A stretch of 14,522 bases of DNA from ZC4RG20 sp964518995 (GCA_964518995.1 CAZFJU010000101.1:1-14522), one strand, 5' to 3'; shown: positions 1 through 6,868, counted from the first letter of the stretch. The notes: a model not told the origin generated them from the sequence alone. Numbers and translations are program-made.

Positions 1-1
1 A

Positions 2-859
2 CGCCGCACGGCGGACTATATCGATAGCCACGGTAATTCATTCTCGCCGACTGATCGAATGACCGGCGGCGAGCTCGCGTTGGCTTGGCACCTCGGCGAC
101 GGCTGGATGACCTACGCGCGGCTCGCGCGCGGGTACAAGGCCGGCGGCTTCAATGTGTCGTTTGCGGGCGTCGATTTCGACGAGGTCGACGGCGTGACGC
201 CGGAGCAGATCGAATTCGGCGCCGAAGCGCTGCTGAGCCTCGAGGCGGGCGTCAAGGGCAGCTGGCTCGACGGCAGCCTGCTTGCCGACTTCGGCGTGTT
301 CGAGTCGCGCCGCGACGATCAGCAGATCAAGATTCCGCTGCAGCTTCGGCTCGGCGACCCGTCATCGTTCCTGTTCCTGACCGAGAACGCGGAGGAGGGC
401 CGGCATCGCGGCTTCGAAGCGAGCCTCGACTACTTACCGACCGAGCGGCTGCGGCTCTTCGGGCGGCTGGGCTATCTGACCACCGAGGTCGCCGAGTTCT
501 CGGTTTACCCCGGGCTCGAGGGCCGCGAGCAGGCGCACGCGCCGCGTTCGAGCTATACGGTCGGGGTCGACTACCGCGATGCAGCGTGGTTCGGGCGGCT
601 CGAGCTCGCCGGCCGCGGCGATTTCTTCTTCGACTACTCGCACGATCAGAAGGCCGACGCGTACACGCTCGTGAACCTCAAGGTCGGCCGCGACTTCGGC
701 CGGCTAGGTGTCGAGCTCTGGGCACGGAACCTGCTCGACGAAGAGTATGCCGTGCGCGGCTTTTTCTTCGGCAACGAGCCGCCCGACTTCCCGGACCGGT
801 TGTATGTTCGACTGGGCGATCCGCGCCACGTCGGCGTGACGTTGAAGTACGGCTTGTAA
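2..859 (+). CDS. TonB-dependent outer-membrane receptor, C-terminal part (5' end outside window)
   Basis: This is the C-terminal half of a TonB-dependent receptor, the 22-strand beta-barrel that imports a scarce ligand across the outer membrane using TonB/ExbBD energy. The frame is open from base 2, before the first ATG at 59, so the gene starts upstream and the plug domain and TonB box are not visible. The family signature of alternating aromatic strands is clear: TDRMTGG, then YARLARGYKAGGFN (residues 38-51 of the visible part), then FESRRDDQQIK, GFEASLDYLP and ARNLLDEEY near the end. The barrel ends in KYGL, with Leu rather than the usual terminal Phe. About 285 residues are visible. The next genes are a PnuC-type transporter and a small-molecule kinase, which points to a vitamin ligand such as thiamine. 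The substrate cannot be read from the barrel alone. Confidence 0.93.
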   Translation, partial: RRTADYIDSHGNSFSPTDRMTGGELALAWHLGDGWMTYARLARGYKAGGFNVSFAGVDFDEVDGVTPEQIEFGAEALLSLEAGVKGSWLDGSLLADFGVFESRRDDQQIKIPLQLRLGDPSSFLFLTENAEEGRHRGFEASLDYLPTERLRLFGRLGYLTTEVAEFSVYPGLEGREQAHAPRSSYTVGVDYRDAAWFGRLELAGRGDFFFDYSHDQKADAYTLVNLKVGRDFGRLGVELWARNLLDEEYAVRGFFFGNEPPDFPDRLYVRLGDPRHVGVTLKYGL

Positions 860-875
860 CGGTGCGCCGCACCGT
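859..875 (+). promoter_or_regulatory. short perfect hairpin just after the receptor stop codon
   Basis: The arms ACGGTGC and GCACCGT form a perfect 7-bp stem around a GCC loop. The left arm begins at the last base of the receptor stop codon (857-859). No T-run follows, so it does not look like a standard intrinsic terminator. It could stabilise the receptor mRNA 3' end or reduce read-through into pnuC. The structure is seen directly; the role is inferred. Confidence 0.45.
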
Positions 876-890
876 GATGAGCTTTGTCAG

Positions 891-922
891 GCCGCCGTCC
901 GGTCCGTGCGTCCGGCGGCGGC
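891..922 (+). promoter_or_regulatory. GC-rich hairpin upstream of pnuC
   Basis: Bases 891-897 (GCCGCCG) pair with 916-922 (CGGCGGC), and 899-902 (CCGG) pair with 912-915. This makes an 11-bp stem with T898 bulged and a 9-nt loop. It ends about 10 nt before the pnuC Shine-Dalgarno region (932-940). It could act as an attenuator, a processing site or a translational brake between receptor and transporter. No T-run follows and no TPP- or NAD-riboswitch core was recognised here. Confidence 0.4.
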
Positions 923-944
923 CGCTGCGCTGAGGGCGGAGCCG

Positions 945-1538
945 ATGTCACCGATCGAGGTCATCGCTGTCCTGCTCGCCGTCGCCTACCTCGTGCTCGT
1001 GATCCGCGAGAATGTCTGGTGTTGGCCCGCGGCGCTCGGCAGTACGCTGCTGTCGATCGTCGTGTTCGCCGACGCGCGGCTGTATATGGAGTCGGCGCTG
1101 CAGGTCTTTTATGCCGCAATGGCCGTCTACGGGTGGCAGCAATGGGTGCGCGGCGGCGCGCGCGGCGAAGGCGTTGCGATCGGCGTCTGGCCGTGGCAGC
1201 GACACGTGCTGACGATTGGCGCGATACTTGCGCTCTCATGGCTGAGCGGGGCATTCCTCGCGGCGCGAACGGATGCTGCGCTACCGTATCTCGACTCTTT
1301 CACGACGATCGCTGCGCTCGTCACGACATACATGGTCGCGAAAAAAGTTCTCGAGAACTGGGTCTACTGGTTCGTGATCGATTCCGTGTCGATCTATCTG
1401 TACCTGTCGCGTGAGCTGTTCCTATTTGCAGCGTTGTTTGTCGGCTACCTCGTGCTGATTGTCGTGGGCTATCGCAGGTGGCAGCGCCAATGGCGGGCAG
1501 CGCGAATTGGCGACGAGGTGCCGAGCGGTGCCTATTGA
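945..1538 (+). CDS. pnuC: PnuC-family vitamin transporter (nicotinamide riboside or thiamine, PnuT-like)
   Basis: This is a 197-residue inner-membrane protein of the PnuC family, whose members facilitate entry of unphosphorylated vitamins (nicotinamide riboside, thiamine, riboflavin) that are then trapped by a cytoplasmic kinase. Family marks are the early ENVWCWPAALGS segment (22-33), YGWQQW (62-67) and ENW followed by the WxxW signature WVYW (139-142) with VID just after. About seven hydrophobic segments span the chain. The ATG at 945 was chosen over a GTG at 906 because GAGGGCGGA (932-940) precedes it and the extra N-terminal residues are low-complexity. Position between a TonB-dependent receptor and a choline/thiamine-kinase-like gene favours thiamine (PnuT-type) transport. 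WxxW is also described in nicotinamide riboside carriers, so the substrate is open. Its end overlaps the kinase start by 11 nt. Confidence 0.88.
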   Translation: MSPIEVIAVLLAVAYLVLVIRENVWCWPAALGSTLLSIVVFADARLYMESALQVFYAAMAVYGWQQWVRGGARGEGVAIGVWPWQRHVLTIGAILALSWLSGAFLAARTDAALPYLDSFTTIAALVTTYMVAKKVLENWVYWFVIDSVSIYLYLSRELFLFAALFVGYLVLIVVGYRRWQRQWRAARIGDEVPSGAY

Positions 1539-2436
1539 TGACGCCGAGCTGCGCAGGGTCGTGCAAGCGCTGCGCAGTGCGCGGCTCGTCGGTGCACCGT
1601 CGGCGCCGGCGGCGGAAGCAGTTACCGTCGAGCGGCTCGAGGGCGGACTCGGCCGGCGCACGTGGCTCGCGTCTGCCGACGGGGGCCACTGGGTCGTACG
1701 CCTGCCCGCGATCGAGCGGCCCGGTGCGCTCGGCGTGGCCGACGAAGCGGAGATCACCGAGGCGGCCGCCGCGCTCGGTATCGCGCCGCGGGTATGCGCG
1801 GCGGAGCCGGCCAGCGGCGCGCTGATCACGGAGCACTTGGCGGCGTCGCGGCCGCTGTCGTCCGCGGCATTGCGCACGCCGGAGAGCGCCGCTCGGCTCG
1901 CACGCCTGCTGCGCCAGTTGCACACGATTCGGCGGCCGTACCGCGCGTTCGATCCCGAGGCCTTCGCCGCCCGCTACACCAGCGCTGCGGCCGAGCGGCT
2001 CGATGCCGACAGCCGTGAGCGCGCCACCGAGCTTCACGCGCTCGCGCGCAGCTATCGCACCCGCTTTCCGAATTTCGTGCTCTGCCACAACGACCTCGTC
2101 GCCGCGAATGTGCTGGACGACGGCGCCGAGCTCAGGCTCGTCGACTTCGAGTATGCTGTCACTGCCGCGCCCGTGCTCGACCTCGCGGGTGTTGCGGCTA
2201 TGAACGATTTCGATGCGGAACAGCAGTGGCGGCTTGCGGAGGCGTACTACGGGAATGTCCCCGTGCCGTTCACCGCACGCGAGCTGCACAGCGTTGTGCG
2301 GCTGGTGCAGCTGATCGCGTATTTCTGGGCATTGGCAACGGCCGCGGCGGCCGGCGAGCGAGGGCCGTACGGCGCTTTCGCCGAGCGCACCGGCGCTGCG
2401 CTCGGCAAGACACAGCGGAGTAGACGACCACGATGA
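1528..2436 (+). CDS. APH/choline-kinase-fold phosphotransferase, probable vitamin (thiamine) kinase
   Basis: This is a 302-residue small-molecule kinase of the aminoglycoside phosphotransferase/choline kinase/ThiK superfamily. The catalytic loop HNDLVAANVLDD lies at 187-198, with catalytic base D189 and N194. The metal-binding segment LVDFEYA lies at 204-210, with D206. The N-lobe shows a glycine-rich stretch (LEGGLGRRTWL) and a VVRLP strand that lacks an obvious ATP-contacting Lys and has Arg there, as in other choline-kinase relatives. GTG 1528 was chosen because GAGG (1515-1518) lies 9 nt upstream; a TTG at 1459 would extend it far into pnuC. It overlaps pnuC by 11 nt and the next gene by ATGA, so all three are probably translationally coupled. 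Following a PnuC-type carrier, the simplest role is to phosphorylate the imported vitamin, comparable to E. coli ThiK. Choline or another alcohol remains possible. Confidence 0.85.
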   Translation: MPIDDAELRRVVQALRSARLVGAPSAPAAEAVTVERLEGGLGRRTWLASADGGHWVVRLPAIERPGALGVADEAEITEAAAALGIAPRVCAAEPASGALITEHLAASRPLSSAALRTPESAARLARLLRQLHTIRRPYRAFDPEAFAARYTSAAAERLDADSRERATELHALARSYRTRFPNFVLCHNDLVAANVLDDGAELRLVDFEYAVTAAPVLDLAGVAAMNDFDAEQQWRLAEAYYGNVPVPFTARELHSVVRLVQLIAYFWALATAAAAGERGPYGAFAERTGAALGKTQRSRRPR

Positions 2437-3308
2437 CGATGAACGTAGCGTTTCTGGGGCTGGGCGTCATGGGCTATCCGATGGCGGGCTGGCTCAGCAA
2501 GGCCGGCCATAACGTGTCGGTGTACAACCGGACCCGGGCGAAGGCCGAGCGCTGGATCAGCGAGCACGGCGGCCGCCTGGCTGATTCGCCGCCGGATGCG
2601 GTCGCGGGCGCGGACATCGTCTTCACCTGCGTCGGAGATGATCCAGACCTCAGGGAAATCGTGCTCGGGGCGGATGGCGTGCTGCCGGCGATGAAGAAGG
2701 GCGCGGTCTTCGTCGATCACACCACCGCATCCGCGGGCGTCGCTCGGGAAATCTACGCGGCCGGCATCGCGCGGAGCATTGCGTGTCTCGATGCGCCGGT
2801 GTCCGGCGGGCAGGCCGGGGCGGAGCAGGGCAAGCTGACGGTGATGGTCGGCGGCGACGCGGAGCCGTTCGCACTCGCCGAGCCGGTGATTCGGGCATTC
2901 GCGCACAAGGTGCGGCTGATCGGGCCCTCGGGCGCCGGGCAGCTCACGAAGATGGTCAACCAGATTGCGATTGCGGGCGTGGTGCAGGGGCTGTCGGAAG
3001 CACTCAACTTTGCTCAGCAGGCGGAGCTCGATGTGGCCGCTGTCGTCGACGTCATCTCCAAGGGCGCGGCACAATCGTGGCAGATGGAGAACCGCTGGCA
3101 GACCATGACCGAAGGCCGCTTCGATTTCGGTTTTGCCGTCGAATGGATGCGTAAGGATCTGCGGATTTGTCTCGACGAAGCGCGGCGCACTGGAGCCGAG
3201 CTGCCGGTCGCGGCGTTGGTCGATCAATTCTATGCAGATGTCGTGCAGATGGGCGGACGACGGTGGGATACGTCGAGCCTTATCGCGCGGCTCAACCGCG
3301 AAAAGTAG
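2433..3308 (+). CDS. NAD(P)-dependent beta-hydroxyacid dehydrogenase (3-hydroxyisobutyrate dehydrogenase family)
   Basis: This is a 291-residue cytoplasmic oxidoreductase that interconverts a beta-hydroxyacid and its semialdehyde or keto form. It has the N-terminal Rossmann motif GLGVMG (9-14), the substrate-binding signature DAPVSGG (120-126), and the catalytic Lys in GQLTKMVNQ (K173, N177). A MRKDL segment (239-243) lies in the helical C-terminal domain. Length is normal for the family. The ATG at 2433 shares ATGA with the kinase stop, a sign of translational coupling; a second ATG lies two codons on. The substrate is uncertain: 3-hydroxyisobutyrate (MmsB, valine breakdown), tartronate semialdehyde and succinic or glyoxylic semialdehyde reductases share these motifs. 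No other valine-degradation gene is present, although the next gene is an acyl-CoA thioesterase. Confidence 0.9.
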   Translation: MTMNVAFLGLGVMGYPMAGWLSKAGHNVSVYNRTRAKAERWISEHGGRLADSPPDAVAGADIVFTCVGDDPDLREIVLGADGVLPAMKKGAVFVDHTTASAGVAREIYAAGIARSIACLDAPVSGGQAGAEQGKLTVMVGGDAEPFALAEPVIRAFAHKVRLIGPSGAGQLTKMVNQIAIAGVVQGLSEALNFAQQAELDVAAVVDVISKGAAQSWQMENRWQTMTEGRFDFGFAVEWMRKDLRICLDEARRTGAELPVAALVDQFYADVVQMGGRRWDTSSLIARLNREK

Positions 3309-3345
3309 CTCGGCGTCGGCGACCGGGACGGATACTTGGTGCCGC

Positions 3346-4209
3346 ATGGACAAAGTGCTCGCCGATCTGCTCCGTCTCCTCGAGCTCGAGCGGCTCGAGG
3401 ATAACCTCTTCCGTGGCGAGAGCCGGGATATCGGCAGCGGCCGGGTGTTCGGCGGCCAGGTGCTCGGGCAGGCGCTGCGCGCCGGGAGTTTGACGGTCGA
3501 CGGCCGGCAGGTGCATTCGCTACATGCTTATTTTCTGCGCCCCGGCGACGTGAACGCGCCGATCGTCTACCACGTCGAGCGCGCGCTCGATGGGCGCAGT
3601 ATCAGCAATCGGCGCGTCGTCGCGATTCAGCACGGCCGGCCCATCTTCAATATGGCGGCGTCGTTTCAGGTACCGGAGCAGGGCCTCGAGCACCAGGCAG
3701 CGATGCCGACCGTGCCGAGCCCGGACGGGCTTGCGGATGTGCGTGAAATTCCTCCGGAGCTGCTCGAGCAAATTCCGGAGAAGATGCGCCGCTTCGTTAC
3801 CGCCGCGCGCCCGTTTGAGTTCCGGCCGGTCGAGCCGATCCACATCTTCTCGCCGCGGCCGGCGCCGCCGACGCGTCATATCTGGGTTCGCGCGGTCGAG
3901 CGGCTGCCCGACGATCCGGAAGTGCATCGCCGGTTGCTCGCCTATATTTCCGACTATCAGCTCGTCGCGACGTCGACGCTGCCGCATGGGATTCGCTTCG
4001 AGCTCGGCAATGTGCAGATGGCGAGCATCGATCACGCGATGTGGTTCCATCGCCCGTTTCGCGTCGACGACTGGCTGCTGTATTCGATGACAAGCCCAAA
4101 TGCGGGGGGTGCGCGCGGGCTCGCGTTCGGCCAGCTCTTCACGGCCGATGGGCGGCTCGTGGCGTCGACGGCGCAGGAGGGCGTCGTTCGGATCTGGCCG
4201 CAGACGTAG
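3346..4209 (+). CDS. tesB: acyl-CoA thioesterase II
   Basis: This is a 287-residue double-hotdog thioesterase that hydrolyses acyl-CoA to free fatty acid and CoA. Length matches E. coli TesB (286). The catalytic triad aligns with E. coli D204/T228/Q278 as D203 (ISDYQL), S227 (ASIDHAMWFHRPF) and Q277 (AQEGVVRIW), so Thr is replaced by Ser, a conservative change. Other family marks are RVFGGQVLGQAL (33-44) and HSLHAYFLRPGD (57-68). ATG 3346 lies 37 nt after the dehydrogenase stop and has no strong Shine-Dalgarno sequence; an upstream in-frame extension would overlap the dehydrogenase and does not look TesB-like. It probably belongs to the same transcript as its neighbours and overlaps neither. 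Confidence 0.95.
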   Translation: MDKVLADLLRLLELERLEDNLFRGESRDIGSGRVFGGQVLGQALRAGSLTVDGRQVHSLHAYFLRPGDVNAPIVYHVERALDGRSISNRRVVAIQHGRPIFNMAASFQVPEQGLEHQAAMPTVPSPDGLADVREIPPELLEQIPEKMRRFVTAARPFEFRPVEPIHIFSPRPAPPTRHIWVRAVERLPDDPEVHRRLLAYISDYQLVATSTLPHGIRFELGNVQMASIDHAMWFHRPFRVDDWLLYSMTSPNAGGARGLAFGQLFTADGRLVASTAQEGVVRIWPQT

Positions 4210-4217
4210 CCGGGCAT

Positions 4218-4853
4218 ATGATCGATACGTTTGCTGAGGCGTTGAACTGGTTCGGCGTCGCGGTCTTCGCTACGACCGGCGCACTCGTTGCGTCGCGCAA
4301 GCAAATGGACATCGTCGGCTTCGTGCTGCTTGGCACCGCTACCGGGATCGGCGGCGGCACCATACGCGATACAGTGCTCGGCAAGTTCCCGGTGTTCTGG
4401 ATTGCGGAGCCGGGCTATCTCGTAACCTGCGTGGCCGTCGCCTGCACGACGTTCTTTCTCGCGCATATCCCGCAGTCGCGGTATTCATTGCTGCTACGTT
4501 TCGATGGCATCGGTATGGCGATCTTCGCCGTTACCGGCACAGAGACGGCCCTGCTCGCAGGGGCTCACGCCGTCGTCGCCATGGCGATGGGCGTAATCAC
4601 GGCCACTTTCGGCGGGATGATACGCGACGTGCTCGGCGGCGAGAGCCCGCTGATCTTGCGTCGCGAGATCTATGTGACGGCGGCGTTGCTCGGCGCCGGA
4701 TGTTTCGTTGTGTTGACGACGGTCGGGCTCGACCGCGAGATCGCGCTCATCAGCGCGTTTCTGCTCGCTGTTGCGGTCCGGCTGAGCGCGCTGCGCTGGA
4801 ACTGGTCCCTGCCGCGTTATCGGCCGCGGCAGGAACGCCCGCCGTCGGAGTGA
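4218..4853 (+). CDS. TRIC/UPF0126-family membrane protein (YicG-like, putative cation channel)
   Basis: This is a 211-residue polytopic inner-membrane protein made of two homologous halves, each carrying the glycine-rich kinked-helix motif: GIGGGTIRD (43-51) and TFGGMIRD (130-137). Seven hydrophobic segments fit the fold. Prokaryotic members such as Colwellia and Sulfolobus TRIC are structurally related to the animal trimeric intracellular cation channels and conduct K+. E. coli YicG belongs to the same family without a settled role. The C-terminal tail (about 195-211) is basic and proline-rich, consistent with a cytoplasmic end. The start is ATG 4218, 8 nt after the tesB stop, so it is probably cotranscribed. 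A link to vitamin uptake or thioester chemistry is not evident. Confidence 0.9.
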   Translation: MIDTFAEALNWFGVAVFATTGALVASRKQMDIVGFVLLGTATGIGGGTIRDTVLGKFPVFWIAEPGYLVTCVAVACTTFFLAHIPQSRYSLLLRFDGIGMAIFAVTGTETALLAGAHAVVAMAMGVITATFGGMIRDVLGGESPLILRREIYVTAALLGAGCFVVLTTVGLDREIALISAFLLAVAVRLSALRWNWSLPRYRPRQERPPSE

Positions 4854-4881
4854 TGCGGCGTCATCGGACAAGGAGTTGGCT

Positions 4882-5400
4882 GTGCCCCGAATCCCGTATC
4901 CCGACCCTTCCGCCTACGAGGACGAGCCCCTGGCCGCGCGCATCCGGCACGAGCGCGGCGGGAAGATGCTGAACCTCTACAAGATGCTGCTGCACAGCCC
5001 GCCGCTTGCGGAAGGGTGGCTCGGCTTTTTCACGTCGATACGGCAACGGGCAGAGCTGCCCGGCCGTTACCGCGAGCTCGTCATCCTACGTATTGCGGTG
5101 CTGAATCGCGCCGACTACGAGTTCGATGTTCACGTGCCGTTCGCGCTCGAAGAAGGCCTAAGCCAAGCCGCCATCGACGAGCTGCGTGCAGGCCGTGTTC
5201 CCGCCGAGCTCGATGCGGCAGACCGGGCCGTCATCGCGTACACCGAGGCGATGACGCGGGATGTGCATGTCTCGGACGACGTCTTCGCACAGGTGCGCGC
5301 TCACTTCAGCGAGCGCAATACGGTCGAGCTGACGACGACGATAGCCGGCTACAACTGCGTCTCGCGGTTTCTCGAAGCACTGCGCATCGACCCTGAATGA
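4882..5400 (+). CDS. carboxymuconolactone decarboxylase family protein (AhpD-like fold, no CxxC)
   Basis: This is a 172-residue all-helical protein of the CMD/AhpD-like superfamily. The diagnostic segment is NRADYEFDVHVPFALEEGLS: a Glu and His occupy the usual ExxxH positions, but the CxxC pair of AhpD-type peroxidases is absent. The only Cys lies near the C-terminus (GYNCVSRF). It is therefore more like gamma-carboxymuconolactone decarboxylase relatives than a peroxidase. Substrate and reaction are unknown, and no aromatic-degradation genes are nearby. GTG 4882 was preferred over TTG 4876 because AAGGAG (4870-4875) sits 6 nt before the GTG but abuts the TTG. It is the last gene of the plus-strand run, 28 nt after the TRIC gene, and converges on the DUF421 gene across a 115-nt gap in which I saw no clear terminator. 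Confidence 0.87.
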   Translation: MPRIPYPDPSAYEDEPLAARIRHERGGKMLNLYKMLLHSPPLAEGWLGFFTSIRQRAELPGRYRELVILRIAVLNRADYEFDVHVPFALEEGLSQAAIDELRAGRVPAELDAADRAVIAYTEAMTRDVHVSDDVFAQVRAHFSERNTVELTTTIAGYNCVSRFLEALRIDPE

Positions 5401-5515
5401 GGGGCGCAGGGCATCCCGCCAACAGCGGTAGCGGTCGGAGTCGGCCAGGGCGGCTCGACTACGACGCTGTACGCTTGAGCGTGAGCTACGGGATCGGCCG
5501 TTGACGAGCCTGTGC

Positions 5516-5962
5516 TCAGCGGCGCTTCGGTACGATCGAGATCGTGCCGCTGCGCTCGAGCACCGCGTACTCGATCTCGTCTAACGATTTTAGCCCCTGC
5601 ATCTCACGCGCGGCGCTCAGCACATCGCTTTCATCCACACGCGCCTTGTACATTCGATCCCAGAGCGGCGTGCCGTGCTCCACGATGACCATCGGCATGC
5701 CCTCGACGAGCCGATCGAGCTTCGGCCACTTGCGCTTCAGCAGCGAGAGTGAAATATCCAGTGAGACGAGCGTGATGATCAGCAGCATCGCGTTGGTGAG
5801 CGAGAAGTCGTCACCGAGAAGTGCTTGTTGCGTCGTTTCGGCAATGATCAGGATCAGCACGAAATCGAACGTTGTGGTTTGCCCGAGGGTGCGCTTGCCG
5901 CCGATGCGCATCACGACCAATAAGAACACGTAAATGCATAGCGCGTTCACGATCGCGTCCAT
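5516..5962 (-). CDS. DUF421 family membrane protein (YetF-like)
   Basis: This is a 148-residue protein with hydrophobic segments at about 6-20, 33-50 and 55-75, followed by a small soluble alpha/beta domain (about 80-145), the DUF421 layout. The conserved MRIGGKRTLGQTTTFDFV stretch (18-35) joins the first two helices, and the soluble part has VEGMPMVIVEHG (86-97) and a hydrophobic EYAVLERSGTISIVPK end. The family is widespread in bacteria, and related Bacillus YetF/YkjA-type proteins are linked to spores and the envelope, but no biochemical activity is established. ATG 5962 has a good Shine-Dalgarno sequence (GGAGG on the minus strand, about 8 nt upstream). It lies 27 nt downstream of the next minus-strand gene and is probably cotranscribed with it. 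Confidence 0.88.
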   Translation of the reverse strand: MDAIVNALCIYVFLLVVMRIGGKRTLGQTTTFDFVLILIIAETTQQALLGDDFSLTNAMLLIITLVSLDISLSLLKRKWPKLDRLVEGMPMVIVEHGTPLWDRMYKARVDESDVLSAAREMQGLKSLDEIEYAVLERSGTISIVPKRR

Positions 5963-5989
5963 CGGGCGCCCTCCGCCTGTCCTTGAACC

Positions 5990-6535
5990 TTACGGATAAA
6001 TGAATTGGTTGAACTCCAGCGTCGAGCCGCCCTCTACGCCAAGTCGCGCCGGAACGCGCCAGCGCTCTCGCGGCTCGAGGTCGAGCACGATCGCGGCGGT
6101 TTCGCCGGGTTCGACGAGCGTAAACTCGAACACTAAACGATCCGCTGCCGCTTCGACCTCGGCTGGCTGCGGCGTGACGCCGTCAATGATCATCGCGTCG
6201 ACGTACTCGCGTGCGAGCCAAATGCGCACGCTCGAGTCACCGTCGCTCATGGGCCTCGCGGTAACATGCATCCGCATCGGCGCCGCGACGCGTGCAAATC
6301 GTTCGTACTGCACCGAGAGGCCACTATCGTCAGTCGCAGTTTCCGTCCAGGCGATCCCGCCGCCGCCGAAAAGTCCGATCGCTGCGGCAAATAGAATGAC
6401 GCCGAAGATGATCCATCCCGTCCGCTCGAAGGCCCACATGCGGCGCTGAAACGCCATGTCGTCGGGGATGTCGGGATCGACGTGGGGTCGCGCGGCCATG
6501 TCGAGCAGCGGCGATGCAGCATTCGTGCCATGCAC
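5990..6535 (-). CDS. hypothetical single-span membrane protein upstream of the DUF421 gene
   Basis: I do not recognise a family. The 181-residue product has a hydrophilic N-terminus (1-38, with RRMWAFERTG before the membrane), one transmembrane segment ending in a Gly run (41-60, GLFGGGGIAW) and a soluble C-terminal domain of about 120 residues rich in acidic residues and beta-type sequence. Positive residues before the helix suggest an N-in orientation with the soluble domain in the periplasm. GTG 6535 was chosen because an AAAGG stretch lies a few nt upstream on the minus strand; ATG 6499 (Met13) is an alternative with a weaker Shine-Dalgarno sequence. The reading frame has the codon bias of its neighbours and is followed 27 nt later by the DUF421 gene, so the two probably act together in the membrane. 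Confidence 0.7.
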   Translation of the reverse strand: MHGTNAASPLLDMAARPHVDPDIPDDMAFQRRMWAFERTGWIIFGVILFAAAIGLFGGGGIAWTETATDDSGLSVQYERFARVAAPMRMHVTARPMSDGDSSVRIWLAREYVDAMIIDGVTPQPAEVEAAADRLVFEFTLVEPGETAAIVLDLEPRERWRVPARLGVEGGSTLEFNQFIYP

Positions 6536-6868
6536 ACGCGCCTTTGGATGTCGCCGCGAAAGCGGCGCCCGAGAGTGGTCGATTGGCTGGAGGCGCGACG
6601 TTAACGATCGTTATCACGGCGTTAATGATGGGCCGGCAGCGCGTGGCTTCGCTCGCAACACTTTGATCCGCCTGGTAGGTGAGTGTCGGCACGAGGCGCG
6701 GTGACGCGCCGTTCGGCCCGCAGCCGCGCAGCGGCGCAACCGTTACTAACTTGAGTCCGGCGCGGCGGCCGGGTAGCGTCCGGTAGTAGATTGCGTGCCG
6801 GATGGTGAGCCTCCGCATGCCCGATCCTTCGAACGAATGTCGTTAGACAAAGCGACCCGATATACCCG
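6536..6868. other. 333-bp divergent intergenic region
   Basis: This gap separates the minus-strand membrane-protein pair from the plus-strand PepSY gene and must hold promoters for both. Apart from the AT-richer palindrome and direct repeat near 6599-6631, I see no convincing -35/-10 pair and no RNA gene. Open frames crossing it have no family resemblance and look like high-GC chance frames. Confidence 0.6.
6599..6631. promoter_or_regulatory. candidate operator: perfect palindrome plus direct repeat
   Basis: TAACGATCGTTA at 6602-6613 is a perfect 12-bp palindrome. CGTTAACGATCG (6599-6610) recurs imperfectly as CGTTAATGATGG (6620-6631), exactly 21 bp apart, or two helical turns on the same face. 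It is markedly AT-richer than its surroundings and sits between two divergent promoters. A dimeric regulator binding two half-sites would fit. No known operator consensus was matched with confidence. Confidence 0.4.

Noticed and set aside
860..944. TPP or NAD riboswitch upstream of pnuC
   Set aside because: I could not find the conserved TPP core (CTGAGA and ACCTGAT-type segments) or any other known aptamer core; only simple hairpins are present.
1321..2289. 322-residue antisense frame over pnuC and the kinase gene
   Set aside because: It crosses two real genes and shows only arginine-rich shadow sequence.
2247..3353. 368-residue antisense frame over the beta-hydroxyacid dehydrogenase
   Set aside because: Its composition is shadow-like (many Arg, His and Asp) and it has no recognisable motif; the plus strand holds a clear enzyme.
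5401..5515. intrinsic terminator between the convergent CMD and DUF421 genes
   Set aside because: Only a short imperfect palindrome (ACGCTTGAGCGT, 5471-5482) without a T-tract was seen, which is too weak to call.
6330..6818. 162-residue minus-strand frame across the divergent intergenic region
   Set aside because: It overlaps the hypothetical membrane gene in another frame and has no protein-like pattern or ribosome binding site.
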